Shown here in pieces: positions 17,259 through 26,478 of a stretch of 64,000 nt of DNA. The stretch spans positions 58,188 to 122,187 of the forward strand of contig CAYMZZ010000014.1 in the NCBI GenBank assembly GCA_964395095.1, given 5' to 3'. A program made the translations under genes and the position numbers. The notes under the pieces are model-generated. The model made no database searches. It saw only the letters and a program-made list of their open reading frames with translations, and was not told the DNA's origin. Positions within the stretch are counted from its first letter, which is position 1. Each line of letters begins with the position of its first letter. This stretch comes from CAYMZZ01 sp964395095 (lineage in GTDB: Bacteria > Bacteroidota > Bacteroidia > Chitinophagales > Chitinophagaceae).

Positions 17259-18129
17259 ACCGTCAATCGTTCCCAAAGAAATCAGGAACCTGATTTATAC
17301 TATTCGGGGCAAACAGGTAATGTTGGATAGCGACCTCGCTGCCTTATATCAGGTGGAAACAAAGAACCTGAACAAAGCGGTTAAAAGAAATATTGAGCGT
17401 TTTCCTGTATCATTCTGCTTTCAACTGACCGAAGAGGAAGTTGAAAACTTGAGGTTCCAATTTGGAACCTCAAGTTTAAATTACGGCGGCAGACGTTATT
17501 TGCCCTATGCTTTTACGGAACAAGGCGTTGCAATGGCATCTACCATACTCCGTTCTGATATAGCCGTTAAAATGAGTGTGGAAATAATGGAAGCCTTTGT
17601 AGAAATGCGGCGTATGCTTATCAGCAACGCTTCTTTGTTTCATCCTTTGGACAATATCGAGTTAAAGCAACTGGAAGCTGACCAAAAATTTGAAGAGATT
17701 TTTAAGGCTTTGGAAAGCGACAAGCTGCACAGCGAAAAAGGCATTTTCTACAACGGGCAGATTTTTGATGCCTACGCCTTTGTTTCCGATATTATCCGAA
17801 GTGCCAAAAGCTCTATTATCCTGCTTGATAATTATGTGGATGATACGGTGCTTACTTTGTTGGGTAAGCGTAAAAACAATGTAACCGCTACAATCCTTAC
17901 CAAAAGCATCAGCAATCAATTAAGGTTAGATTTACAACGCTACAATAGCCAATATCCTCTGGTAGATATTCAGGTGTTCTCTGATGCCCACGACCGTTTT
18001 TTGATTATTGACCATACAGAACTCTACCATATCGGGGCATCACTCAAAGACCTGGGCAAAAAATGGTTTGCCTTTTCAAGAATGGATATTGAAGTCGGTA
18101 GGATGCTTCAAACCCTGAACAAGCCATAA
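17248..18129 (+). CDS. ORF6N-domain protein with a PLD-like C-terminal domain
   Basis: The ATG at 17248 (inside the last codons of topB) gives 293 residues; an upstream TTG is less likely. Residues about 8-100 form an ORF6N DNA-binding domain: IRNLIYTIRGKQVMLDSDLA, then FPVSFCFQLTEEE and the RRYLPYAFTEQGVAMAS motif typical of KilA-N/ORF6N proteins. After a helical linker, residues about 170-290 look like a phospholipase-D-like fold with HDRFLIID followed by IGASLKDLG, i.e. an HxRx4D variant of the HKD motif. ORF6N proteins are phage-type regulators. Whether the PLD-like half still has catalytic activity is doubtful because Lys is replaced by Arg. It could be a regulator or a conflict-system part. 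Confidence 0.82.
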   Translation: MENKPSIVPKEIRNLIYTIRGKQVMLDSDLAALYQVETKNLNKAVKRNIERFPVSFCFQLTEEEVENLRFQFGTSSLNYGGRRYLPYAFTEQGVAMASTILRSDIAVKMSVEIMEAFVEMRRMLISNASLFHPLDNIELKQLEADQKFEEIFKALESDKLHSEKGIFYNGQIFDAYAFVSDIIRSAKSSIILLDNYVDDTVLTLLGKRKNNVTATILTKSISNQLRLDLQRYNSQYPLVDIQVFSDAHDRFLIIDHTELYHIGASLKDLGKKWFAFSRMDIEVGRMLQTLNKP

Positions 18130-18169
18130 AAGTGAACCTCTGATAATTCGTGGGATTTGTTGTTATTAC

Positions 18170-18194
18170 GCCAAATACTGCCTCTCCCAAACTC
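18170..18194 (+). repeat. Dispersed GCCAAACACTGCC-type repeat, copy 3
   Basis: Core reads GCCAAATACTGCC followed by TCTCCCAAACTC. It sits between the convergent ORF6N and reductase genes. Confidence 0.6.
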
Positions 18195-18214
18195 TTATTA
18201 ATGGTTCGCTGTAT

Positions 18215-18748
18215 TTATTGCTTCCGTTTGTAAATTAATTGAATTAAGCCTGTTTCAAATGTCTTTGCTTTTACAAATTCAATAATTTGTTCTGGTCTTC
18301 CATCTTTAAAAAGCCTTGTCCCATTACCTAATAAAACAGGTATAACCGAAATTATAAACTCATCTATTAAATCGTGTTTCAATAGTTCGTTGATTACTTC
18401 TGCACCACCATCACAATAAATATTTTTACCGTTTTCCGATTTTAATTGCTGTACTAATTCAGTTAAGTCTCCGTTATAGAATGTTGTTTTGCCAAGATTT
18501 GGTCTTTCTGTTTTTGTAATTACGTACACGTTTCTTTCTCCATTATCGTAGTGAGCAGCACCAATTTCTTTAACAACATAATCGTAGGTTCTTCTGCCAA
18601 TAATTAGGGTGTCAATGGTTTCGGTAAATTCTTTATAGCCGTAATCCTCGCCCTTTTTTTCTACTAATTTCAGAAAACTAAGGTCGTCATTGGGTTTAGC
18701 AATGTAGCCGTCTAAACTTGTCGCTATGAATAGTGATAATTTTCGCAT
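18215..18748 (-). CDS. RibD C-terminal / dihydrofolate-reductase-fold protein
   Basis: Starting at the ATG at 18748 (MRKLSLFIATSLDGYIA) gives 177 residues. The opening motif with SLDGYIA, the middle LIIGRRTYDYV and the IYCDGGAEVINELL segment followed by DEFIISVIPVLLGNGTRLF are those of the RibD_C/DHFR-like superfamily, which use NADPH to reduce diverse substrates. Stand-alone copies are common as ICE or plasmid cargo, sometimes linked to trimethoprim or oxidative-stress phenotypes, but no substrate can be given. It is on the opposite strand to its neighbours, so it is an inserted single-gene cargo unit. A longer upstream reading frame lacks support. Confidence 0.88.
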   Translation of the reverse strand: MRKLSLFIATSLDGYIAKPNDDLSFLKLVEKKGEDYGYKEFTETIDTLIIGRRTYDYVVKEIGAAHYDNGERNVYVITKTERPNLGKTTFYNGDLTELVQQLKSENGKNIYCDGGAEVINELLKHDLIDEFIISVIPVLLGNGTRLFKDGRPEQIIEFVKAKTFETGLIQLIYKRKQ

Positions 18749-18905
18749 TTGTCTTAAATTTTTGATGATTATAAACCTCCATAACCAACCGGAAAAACCC
18801 GTTCCCGCCAATCTGTAACTGCACACAATACAAATCTTGTATTACTTCTAAATCAAGAAATTCTGTAAAAATACACATTATATCCCTGGCTGTTAATTTC
18901 AATAC

Positions 18906-18933
18906 GCCAAATCCTGCCTTTCAAAGCCAAACC
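18906..18933 (+). repeat. Dispersed GCCAAACACTGCC-type repeat, copy 4
   Basis: Core reads GCCAAATCCTGCC, then a second GCCAAACC after nine bases. It lies about 75 bases upstream of the DUF1896 gene. Confidence 0.65.
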
Positions 18934-19006
18934 CTACAACATTATCAGAGGCATTTGCTCCTGCTTATAATTTTAGGATTTAAGTAAAATTCTAAACAAA
19001 ATAAGT

Positions 19007-19444
19007 ATGGATGTACAGCAAAAAGACCTGTCGTATTTCAGATTACGACTGAAAGAATTATTAAACAGCAGCTTTCCCGAAAAGGCGTACGACCAAAAAT
19101 TTATTGACCAACGGTCTTCGTGGGCTGCCAATGCTTATGAGGGTGCTTTCCGTTCGGGAAACGCCGTTGCGCAATGCGACGAAATAGCCAACTACATACT
19201 TTTTGAGGGCTTGCACTTCTCCAAGTTCGACACGGTTTTCAAAGTGGTATGCAATGAGTTTGATACCATAATGGCAGACGAGGAACTGCGACCGTTCGCC
19301 CTGAAAATGTTTCCCGTTTGTGAGCCTGTTTTCGCAGGATATGAGTTAACTGATGATTTCGCTAACGGAAATGAGTTTGATTTACTCTATACCGAACTGA
19401 CCGGAACCATCTCAATATGGATTGAGGAAAATGGGCTTCAGTAA
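19007..19444 (+). CDS. DUF1896 domain ICE protein
   Basis: The 145-residue product has the DUF1896 pattern: N-terminal DLSYFRLRLKELLNSSFPE, then FIDQRSSWAANAYEGAFRSG and VAQCDEIANYILFEGLHFSK, with an acidic C-terminus. Family members are encoded just before the large methylase-helicase gene in Bacteroidota ICEs. The last 14 bases overlap that gene, pointing to translational coupling and a shared job, possibly in anti-restriction or DNA entry. No enzymatic motif is visible. Confidence 0.85.
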   Translation: MDVQQKDLSYFRLRLKELLNSSFPEKAYDQKFIDQRSSWAANAYEGAFRSGNAVAQCDEIANYILFEGLHFSKFDTVFKVVCNEFDTIMADEELRPFALKMFPVCEPVFAGYELTDDFANGNEFDLLYTELTGTISIWIEENGLQ

Positions 19445-22400
19445 GAGGTTCCATCTCCAACAGAATATTAATGCCCTGCGAATTGTTTTTAAACTGGAAA
19501 AGGAGAAACGGCAAGCCACCGTAGGCGAAAGACTGCTAATGATGCGATACAGCGGATTTGGCGGTCTTAAATTCGTGTTGAACCCTGTAGAAAACGAAAT
19601 AGACATCAATCATTGGAGAAAAACAGAACACGACCTTTTTCCACTCACGCAGGAACTCCACCAACTACTCAAAGAAAATTCCCAAGACGATAAGCAATAC
19701 CGAAGGTATGTGGACAGTATGAAAAGTTCCGTACTGACGGCTTTTTATACACCGCCAAAACTTATAGATGCCATTTCATCTGCCCTGCGGGATAATGGTC
19801 TGCACATTGACAAATTCCTCGAACCCTCCGCAGGTATCGGTTCATTTATCCAATCCTTTTCGGAAAACCAAAAAGCCAGTATTACCGCTTATGAAAAGGA
19901 CTTGCTTACAGGCAAGATTTTAAAGCAGCTTTACCCCGAAAGCAATATCCGTATAAACGGTTTTGAGGAAATCCCCGAAAAGGAACAAAACAGCTATGAT
20001 GTAATCGCCAGTAACATACCGTTCGGCGATACATCCGTATTTGACCTTTCCTATTCCCGCAGCAGGGACGATGCCAAAGTACAGGCTGCCCGAAGCATAC
20101 ACAATTACTTTTTTCTGAAAGGTGCTGATATGCTCCGTGAGGGCGGTTTGTTGGCTTACATTACTTCACAGGGCATTCTGAACAGTCCTAAGAACGAACC
20201 CATACGCAGGGCGTTGATGCAGGATAATGATTTGGTTTCAGTTGTGAGATTGCCCAACAATCTGTTTACCGAATATGCAGGTACGGAAGTGGGCAGTGAC
20301 CTGATTATCCTGCAAAAGAATACGGCAAAACAAGGTTTGACCGAAGTGGAAGAATTGTTTTGCCAAAGCAAGCAAACTGAATATAATACACCTGGCAATT
20401 CGCTCTTTCAGGATAATGCAAGAATTATCCATACCGACCAAAAATTAGATACCGACCCATACGGGCAACCCGCCTTAATCTATACGCATAAGGACGGCGT
20501 TGAGGGCATTGCCAAAGATTTGAAGCAAATGCTTTCCGAAGATTTTGGAAAGCACCTGAATTTGAATTTATACAGAGCCGAACGGAACGATGAGCCTGTT
20601 ATACAAATTCCGATTGAACCAAAGGTTACACCTCCCGTTATCGAACCTGTAAGCATTCAGCGGAAACCGCAACCTTTACCCACTCCTGTAACCCATCGGG
20701 AAATCCCACAGGAATTAAAGCAACTAAGCATCTTCGACCTGTTTGAAAATGCGAACGAGCCTTTAATGGTTGCTGCTCCGCCTAAAAGAACAACACAAGC
20801 CAAAAGGCAAAGCACTAAAACAAACCGCCGTGCAATAGGTCGCCAAACCGACCTGTTCAGTACGATGCAGCAACCTTATACGCCTCCTGTTACCAATGGA
20901 AATACATCAGCCAACGGTAAAAGACAGGAAGTTATTGGCGACCTGTTTTCAAGTATCAATAGGAATGGCCAGTCTGATAAGACAGCCATTACCGCTATCA
21001 ATATCAATGCTATTTCTGAACCTGCTCCGTACACTGGCGAACTGCAATCATTCCACCGTAACGATTGCCTTGTGGTAGATAACGGTTGGGTTGGTTATCT
21101 GCAAGATGTGCAAAAGAACGACGAAAAGACAACAGCAACCTTTCATCCGTTGCAGTTGCCGACCTCACAGAAAGCAAGAGCCGAAGCCTATATAGCCGTA
21201 AGGGACAGTTATATCAATCTCTACCAAAAAGAAGCTAAAAAGCAGACCGAGCATAAAGAAGAACGGGAAACCCTAAACCTCCTGTACGATGGCTTTGTCA
21301 AAAAATACGGGAATCTCAATGCTGCCGAAAATGCCAAACTAATAAAGACGGACAGCGCAGGTAAAGAAATTCCTTATCTGGAGCGTATCATTGGCGGCGT
21401 AATCCACAAAGCGGATATATTCAGCCGTCCCGTTAGTTTTTCTACCACCACATTAGCAACCGATAATCCCGAAGAGGCTTTAGCCGCCTCGCTGAACAAA
21501 TACGGAAATGTGGATTTGGATTTTATGTCCGAAATCAGCAGCCTGCCTTCCGATACCCTGAAAGAAGCCCTGCACGGGCGGTTGTTCTACAATCCGCTAC
21601 AACAGGAATACGAAATAGCCGAACGTTGGATTGCAGGCAACGTGGTTGAGAAAGCCGATGAAGTAAGAGCTTATCTCGAAAAAAATCCCGACGATACTGA
21701 AGCCAAAGAAAGCCTTACCGCTTTAGAGGAAGCCCGACCAAAACGTATCGAATTTGAAGAACTGGATTTTAACCTCGGCGAACGCTGGATACCCACAGGC
21801 ATTTACGCCCGATTTGCTTCACATCTTTTTGATACAGATGTACTCATTCATTACTCTGAAAGCTCCGATGACTTTTCTGTGAAATGTCATCAGGGCAATA
21901 TGCACATTTGGGAGAAATATGCGGTCAAAGCGGAAAGCCGCACGTTTGACGGTATTGCCCTGCTCAAACACGCCCTTGTCAATACCACGCCTGATATTAC
22001 CAAAAAAGTAATGGTTGGCGACCAAGAGGTCAAAGTACGGGATATGGAAGCCATACAAATGGCGAACACCAAGATTGATGAAATCCGTACCGCCTTTACC
22101 GACTGGCTACACGCACAGAACGATGAGTTTAAAAACAGGCTGACCGACCAGTACAACGATACCTTTAACTGTTTCGTTCGCCCGAACTATGACGGAAGCC
22201 ATCAGGAATTTCCGGGGCTAGACCGCAAGGGAGCAGGCATTGAAGACCTGTATTCAAGCCAAAAGGATACCGTTTGGATGATAAAGCTCAACAACGGTGC
22301 TATCTGCGACCACGAAGTAGGCGCAGGAAAAACGCTCATAATGTGTACCGCAGCGCAGGAAATGAAGCGTTTGGGATTAGCCCATAAGCCGATGATTATA

Positions 22401-24863
22401 GGGCTGAAAGCGAATATACCTGCCATTGCCGAAGACTATCGCAAAGCCTATCCACACGCTAAAATCCTTTATCCAGGTATAGATGATTTTACGCCGAAAA
22501 AACGCCTGCGGATTTTCGGGGATATTAAAAATAATGACTGGGATTGTGTGATACTTACGCACGACCAGTTCGGAATGATACCGCAATCGCCCGAAATACA
22601 AAAGGAAATCCTCGAAATAGAATTAGACAGCGTAGAGCGCAACCTCGATGCCCTGAAATCGCAAGGCAAGGAAGTGACAAGGGGAATGCTCGCCGGGGTA
22701 ATCAAGCGAAAAGAAAATCTTGAAGTAAAGCTGAAAACGCTGCAACACGATATTGAAAACCGCAAAGATGATATTGTGGACTTTAAGATGATGGGCATAG
22801 ACCATTTGTTTGTGGACGAAAGCCACCAATTCAAAAACCTGATGTTTAACACCCGTCACACACGGGTTGCCGGACTGGGGAACGTGGACGGCAGCCAAAA
22901 GGCGCTGAACCTGCTTTTTGCCATCCGTACCATTCAAGAGCGTACCAATGCGGATATGGGTGCAACCTTTCTTTCAGGGACTACCATCAGCAACTCACTA
23001 ACGGAACTGTACCTGCTGTTCAAATACCTGCGACCAAGAGCAATGGAAAAACAGGGCATTCATTCTTTTGATGCGTGGGCGGCTATCTATGCAAGGAAAA
23101 CGACCGATTATGAATTTTCGGTGGCTAACAATATCGTGGCAAAAGAGCGTTTCCGCTACTTTATCAAAGTGCCGGAACTGGCACAGTTCTATTCTGAAAT
23201 TACGGATTACCGAACGGCAAAGGATATAGGTATTGACCGCCCTAATAAAAACGAGGTATTGTATAACATACCGCCTACTCCCGACCAGGAAGAATTTATT
23301 AAAAAGCTAATGGAGTTTGCCAAAACAGGAAATGCAGAACTGTTGGGCAGACCAAAGCTAAGTGCCAGTGAAGAAAAAGCAAAGATGCTCATCGCTACGG
23401 ACTACGCCCGTAAGATGTCGCTCGATATGCGAATGGTAAGCGGAATATACGAAGACCACCCCGATAACAAGGCTTCGCATTGTGCGGCAAACATTGCCAA
23501 GTATTACAACAAATTCAACGCACAAAAAGGAACACAGTTCGTTTTCTCCGATTTGGGAACCTACAAGCCGGGCGAATGGAACGTGTACTCCGAAATCAAA
23601 CGCAAGCTCGTGGAAGACCACGGCATACCTGCAAATGAAGTTCGCTTTATTCAGGAGGCGAAAAATGATAGGCAACGTAAGGAACTTATCAAAGGAATGA
23701 ACGAGGGTAAAATCCGTGTACTGTTCGGTTCTACAAGTATGTTGGGTACAGGGGTAAACGCACAGAAAAGAGCCGTTGCCGTTCATCATCTCGATACACC
23801 GTGGCGACCAAGCGACCTTACTCAAAGGGATGGAAGGGCAATCCGCAAGGGCAATGAAATAGCCAAGTTCTTTGCCGACAACAAAGTAGATGTGATTATA
23901 TATGCCGTAGAAAAATCACTGGACAGCTATAAGTTCAACCTGTTGTATAATAAGCAACTTTTCACAGGTCAAATTAAATCCAATAACCTCGTAAAGCGTA
24001 CCATTGACGAGGGAAGTATGGACGAAAAATCGGGAATGAACTTTTCGGAATATGTGGCAATCCTATCAGGAAATACAGACCTGTTGGATAAAGCCAAACT
24101 GGAAAAACAGATTGCCGGACTGGAAAGCGAAAAGCAGGCGTTCAACCGTTCTAAATCCAGTGCCAAATTTAAGGTGCAGGATTATACAGAAATGTTGCAA
24201 ATCACTCAATCACGTTTGAACCGGATGAGTACGGACTGGGAAAACTTACAGCAACGCCTACAAAAGCGTTCGGACGGTACAATCGAAAACCCTGTGCTGT
24301 TGAGTGGCTTGCCACCCAACGCAAATCCAAAACAAATTGGTGCGAAACTGAACGAGATTGCGGACAAAGCCCGCACCGCAGGTCAGTATGATGAAATAGG
24401 CAGCTTATATGGTTTTACGCTGTTGGTCAAAACCGAAATATCGGAAAAAGAGGGCCTGGATATTAGGGTAAACCGTTTTTTGGTGCAGGGCGAGGGAAAT
24501 ATCAAATACACCTACAATAACGGTCTGATGGCGAAAGACCCTGAAACCGCCGCAATGAATTTTTTGAGGGCTTTGGAAAAACTGCCAGGCTTTGTGAAAC
24601 AGGAACAGGAAAAAATCGCTGAAATACAAAAAGACCTGCCTATACTTCAGGAAGTGGTTAACGGTACTTGGTCAAAGGAAAACCGATTGAGTGAGCTTAA
24701 AACGGAACTGGCTGCCGTAGAAAGAAAGATACAGCTTTCGATAGAACCTGTTAAGCAAGGGGAAGCAACCCCGGAGCAGGCAGAAAAGCAGAAAGAAGCT
24801 CCACAAGTTCAGGAAAGCATTATAAGGACAAAAGGCGTTCATCTGCCTCGTGGCGTATTATAA
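19431..24863 (+). CDS. Giant N6-DNA-methylase-like / SNF2-type helicase protein
   Basis: From the ATG at 19431 the product has 1810 residues. The N-terminal methylase-like domain shows a SAM-site FLEPSAGIGSFIQ at about residue 130 and SNIPFGD at about 190, a variant of the N6-methylase NPPF motif. A low-complexity, Pro/Gln-rich linker follows at about 380-530. The helicase core has Walker A HEVGAGKTLIM (about 960-970), Walker B DESH in HLFVDESHQFKN (about 1130) and motif VI QRDGRAIRKGN (about 1465). The C-terminus is coiled-coil and Lys/Glu-rich. Proteins like this resemble phage/plasmid anti-restriction DarB-type proteins and may protect or process incoming single-strand DNA. The gene runs into a convergent RteC gene with 7 bases between. 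Confidence 0.88.
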   Translation: MGFSKRFHLQQNINALRIVFKLEKEKRQATVGERLLMMRYSGFGGLKFVLNPVENEIDINHWRKTEHDLFPLTQELHQLLKENSQDDKQYRRYVDSMKSSVLTAFYTPPKLIDAISSALRDNGLHIDKFLEPSAGIGSFIQSFSENQKASITAYEKDLLTGKILKQLYPESNIRINGFEEIPEKEQNSYDVIASNIPFGDTSVFDLSYSRSRDDAKVQAARSIHNYFFLKGADMLREGGLLAYITSQGILNSPKNEPIRRALMQDNDLVSVVRLPNNLFTEYAGTEVGSDLIILQKNTAKQGLTEVEELFCQSKQTEYNTPGNSLFQDNARIIHTDQKLDTDPYGQPALIYTHKDGVEGIAKDLKQMLSEDFGKHLNLNLYRAERNDEPVIQIPIEPKVTPPVIEPVSIQRKPQPLPTPVTHREIPQELKQLSIFDLFENANEPLMVAAPPKRTTQAKRQSTKTNRRAIGRQTDLFSTMQQPYTPPVTNGNTSANGKRQEVIGDLFSSINRNGQSDKTAITAININAISEPAPYTGELQSFHRNDCLVVDNGWVGYLQDVQKNDEKTTATFHPLQLPTSQKARAEAYIAVRDSYINLYQKEAKKQTEHKEERETLNLLYDGFVKKYGNLNAAENAKLIKTDSAGKEIPYLERIIGGVIHKADIFSRPVSFSTTTLATDNPEEALAASLNKYGNVDLDFMSEISSLPSDTLKEALHGRLFYNPLQQEYEIAERWIAGNVVEKADEVRAYLEKNPDDTEAKESLTALEEARPKRIEFEELDFNLGERWIPTGIYARFASHLFDTDVLIHYSESSDDFSVKCHQGNMHIWEKYAVKAESRTFDGIALLKHALVNTTPDITKKVMVGDQEVKVRDMEAIQMANTKIDEIRTAFTDWLHAQNDEFKNRLTDQYNDTFNCFVRPNYDGSHQEFPGLDRKGAGIEDLYSSQKDTVWMIKLNNGAICDHEVGAGKTLIMCTAAQEMKRLGLAHKPMIIGLKANIPAIAEDYRKAYPHAKILYPGIDDFTPKKRLRIFGDIKNNDWDCVILTHDQFGMIPQSPEIQKEILEIELDSVERNLDALKSQGKEVTRGMLAGVIKRKENLEVKLKTLQHDIENRKDDIVDFKMMGIDHLFVDESHQFKNLMFNTRHTRVAGLGNVDGSQKALNLLFAIRTIQERTNADMGATFLSGTTISNSLTELYLLFKYLRPRAMEKQGIHSFDAWAAIYARKTTDYEFSVANNIVAKERFRYFIKVPELAQFYSEITDYRTAKDIGIDRPNKNEVLYNIPPTPDQEEFIKKLMEFAKTGNAELLGRPKLSASEEKAKMLIATDYARKMSLDMRMVSGIYEDHPDNKASHCAANIAKYYNKFNAQKGTQFVFSDLGTYKPGEWNVYSEIKRKLVEDHGIPANEVRFIQEAKNDRQRKELIKGMNEGKIRVLFGSTSMLGTGVNAQKRAVAVHHLDTPWRPSDLTQRDGRAIRKGNEIAKFFADNKVDVIIYAVEKSLDSYKFNLLYNKQLFTGQIKSNNLVKRTIDEGSMDEKSGMNFSEYVAILSGNTDLLDKAKLEKQIAGLESEKQAFNRSKSSAKFKVQDYTEMLQITQSRLNRMSTDWENLQQRLQKRSDGTIENPVLLSGLPPNANPKQIGAKLNEIADKARTAGQYDEIGSLYGFTLLVKTEISEKEGLDIRVNRFLVQGEGNIKYTYNNGLMAKDPETAAMNFLRALEKLPGFVKQEQEKIAEIQKDLPILQEVVNGTWSKENRLSELKTELAAVERKIQLSIEPVKQGEATPEQAEKQKEAPQVQESIIRTKGVHLPRGVL

Positions 24864-24870
24864 TTATTGT

Positions 24871-25692
24871 TTACTTTTCGTCCTGTTCGTCCATTTTCTT
24901 AATTAGTGCTTCACACAGGCTGTCAAGGAATTTCGTTCGGTTCATCTTACGGGCTTTCAGTTCCATAAACGTGTGGTAAAAATCGCCTAAATCAATATTA
25001 AAGGCGTCCTCAAATGCTTTGGCAATCAATTTTATATCTGTATTTCCATTGTTGAATACACCGTGGGAGTACAGTGCATAAATGAGTTCGGTCAGTGCTG
25101 TTTTGCTTGCTGTCCATTTTAACGCATTGTCTGATAATTTTTTCAGATTGATGTTATTCAGTCTATCTTCCAAATAAACTTGTATCAGGTCATTGGCAAT
25201 TATCTTGGCAACTTTATAATCGTGCGAAGTAGAAAAACGTTGGTCTGCTTCAAAATAAAAAGTGTCTAACCAAAGCCTTATGTCGTGCTTCCCACGGACA
25301 AAAAACTTCTCGTCAACGAAAGAATTATTACTGCGGTAATACTTGTAAAAATCAAGGTTGTTCTCAAAGAACCTTTTTAGCTTTTTCAGTTCTTTGGTAA
25401 AATATTTCTTAATGCGCTTATTTCCATAGGGTCTTTTTGTTTCGATTTTATAAATGGAATTGTAGTAAATGAGCTTTGAAACAATAACAGGTTTCTGATA
25501 CTTAAAAAAATGGATTTCTTCGTCCAAACTCTTAAACCCATTCTTCAAAACATATTTCTTTAATTCGGAAAGGCTATGGATGGTTAGGTGAATAGCTCCT
25601 TCAATCTTTTTTATAGGACAGTCCACTTCAATCTCCAATTCGGAGATTGAAATTTCCAGTTTATCTGATATTTCATCGTAAAATTTATTCAT
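24871..25692 (-). CDS. rteC: RteC-family ICE regulator (second copy)
   Basis: A 273-residue protein collinear with the 11843-12688 product: KKYVLKNGFKSLDEEIHFF and VIVSKLIYYNSIYKIETKRP match the N-terminal half, then NLDFYKYYRSNNSFVDEKFF and FSTSHDYKVAKIIANDL, and TALTELIYALYSHGVFNNG near the end. The two copies are clearly homologous yet diverged, so this is not a recent duplication. It is transcribed toward the methylase-helicase. It may regulate the cargo region or transfer genes while the first copy controls excision; that split is inference. Confidence 0.83.
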   Translation of the reverse strand: MNKFYDEISDKLEISISELEIEVDCPIKKIEGAIHLTIHSLSELKKYVLKNGFKSLDEEIHFFKYQKPVIVSKLIYYNSIYKIETKRPYGNKRIKKYFTKELKKLKRFFENNLDFYKYYRSNNSFVDEKFFVRGKHDIRLWLDTFYFEADQRFSTSHDYKVAKIIANDLIQVYLEDRLNNINLKKLSDNALKWTASKTALTELIYALYSHGVFNNGNTDIKLIAKAFEDAFNIDLGDFYHTFMELKARKMNRTKFLDSLCEALIKKMDEQDEK

Positions 25693-25739
25693 TTAATATT
25701 TGAAAGTTTCCGAAATACTACCCAGTTAAATCTTAAATA

Positions 25740-26465
25740 TTATTGCTTTCTCTTGTTATATTCTGCTATAAGTATATCGAGGAAACGGAAGAGTTTACCA
25801 TTCATTTCTGTGAAGTCAATGTTTCTGATTTCATCAGGCTTTTGCACGAACCTGTGTGATGTATTATTCGTAAGAAAACTTTCTTCTTCGGCAATCAGCA
25901 ATTCCACAACATCAGGCATAAGTTCCATATGGCATTGAAAGCCATAAACCAAATTGGAATAAGCTATTATCTGTCTTGGACATCCAATGCTCGTAGCCAA
26001 TATTTTGCTTTCGGCAGTAAGCCCAGGCATATCGCTATGCCAATGCCCGACCAGCAACGATGAACCGAAATGGGCGACCTTTTCATCTATTATCCCATCA
26101 ATTGTTAATGCTATCGGTAAAACACCGATTTCCTTTTCAGGGCTTCGCTCAACTTTTGCTCCTAAAGCCTCTCCAATAAGTTGTGCGCCCAAACAGACAC
26201 CAAGAACGGCTTTTCCTGCCTGTATAGAATTTTGTATCAAATTAATCTCGGCTTGGGCATCAAAATGAGGGCATTCTTCTTTGGTGGTTTGGGGGCTTTG
26301 CGGCCCACCCATAACCACCAACAAATCAATATTCGCTGATGTGTCAGGTAAAGGCTCGTGTGCATACACCTTTGAAAAAGTAATCGTGTAATTTCTTTCT
26401 TTTGCCCAATTTAAAATAGCACCGGGGGCTTCAAAAGTTTCGTGCTGTACAAAATGAATGTGCAT
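25740..26465 (-). CDS. Class I glutamine amidotransferase (GMP-synthase-like)
   Basis: With the ATG at 26465 (MHIHFVQHETFEAPG) the protein has 241 residues. The nucleophile motif is GVCLGAQLIGEALG (Cys about residue 90). The catalytic His is expected in YGFQCHMEL and the acid just after. These make a complete class I GATase triad. Stand-alone members hydrolyse glutamine or gamma-glutamyl compounds, or deglutamylate small molecules. It is the last gene of a six-gene - strand operon that begins at 29295, with a 13-base gap to YggS. The longer upstream reading frame is not used because the operon spacing fits the inner start. Confidence 0.87.
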   Translation of the reverse strand: MHIHFVQHETFEAPGAILNWAKERNYTITFSKVYAHEPLPDTSANIDLLVVMGGPQSPQTTKEECPHFDAQAEINLIQNSIQAGKAVLGVCLGAQLIGEALGAKVERSPEKEIGVLPIALTIDGIIDEKVAHFGSSLLVGHWHSDMPGLTAESKILATSIGCPRQIIAYSNLVYGFQCHMELMPDVVELLIAEEESFLTNNTSHRFVQKPDEIRNIDFTEMNGKLFRFLDILIAEYNKRKQ

Positions 26466-26478
26466 AGTATTCTTCTCT

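Noticed and set aside
18696..18902. 68-codon - strand frame upstream of the reductase
   Set aside because: It overlaps the reductase start, uses a TTG start and matches no family; it may be a shadow or decayed remnant.
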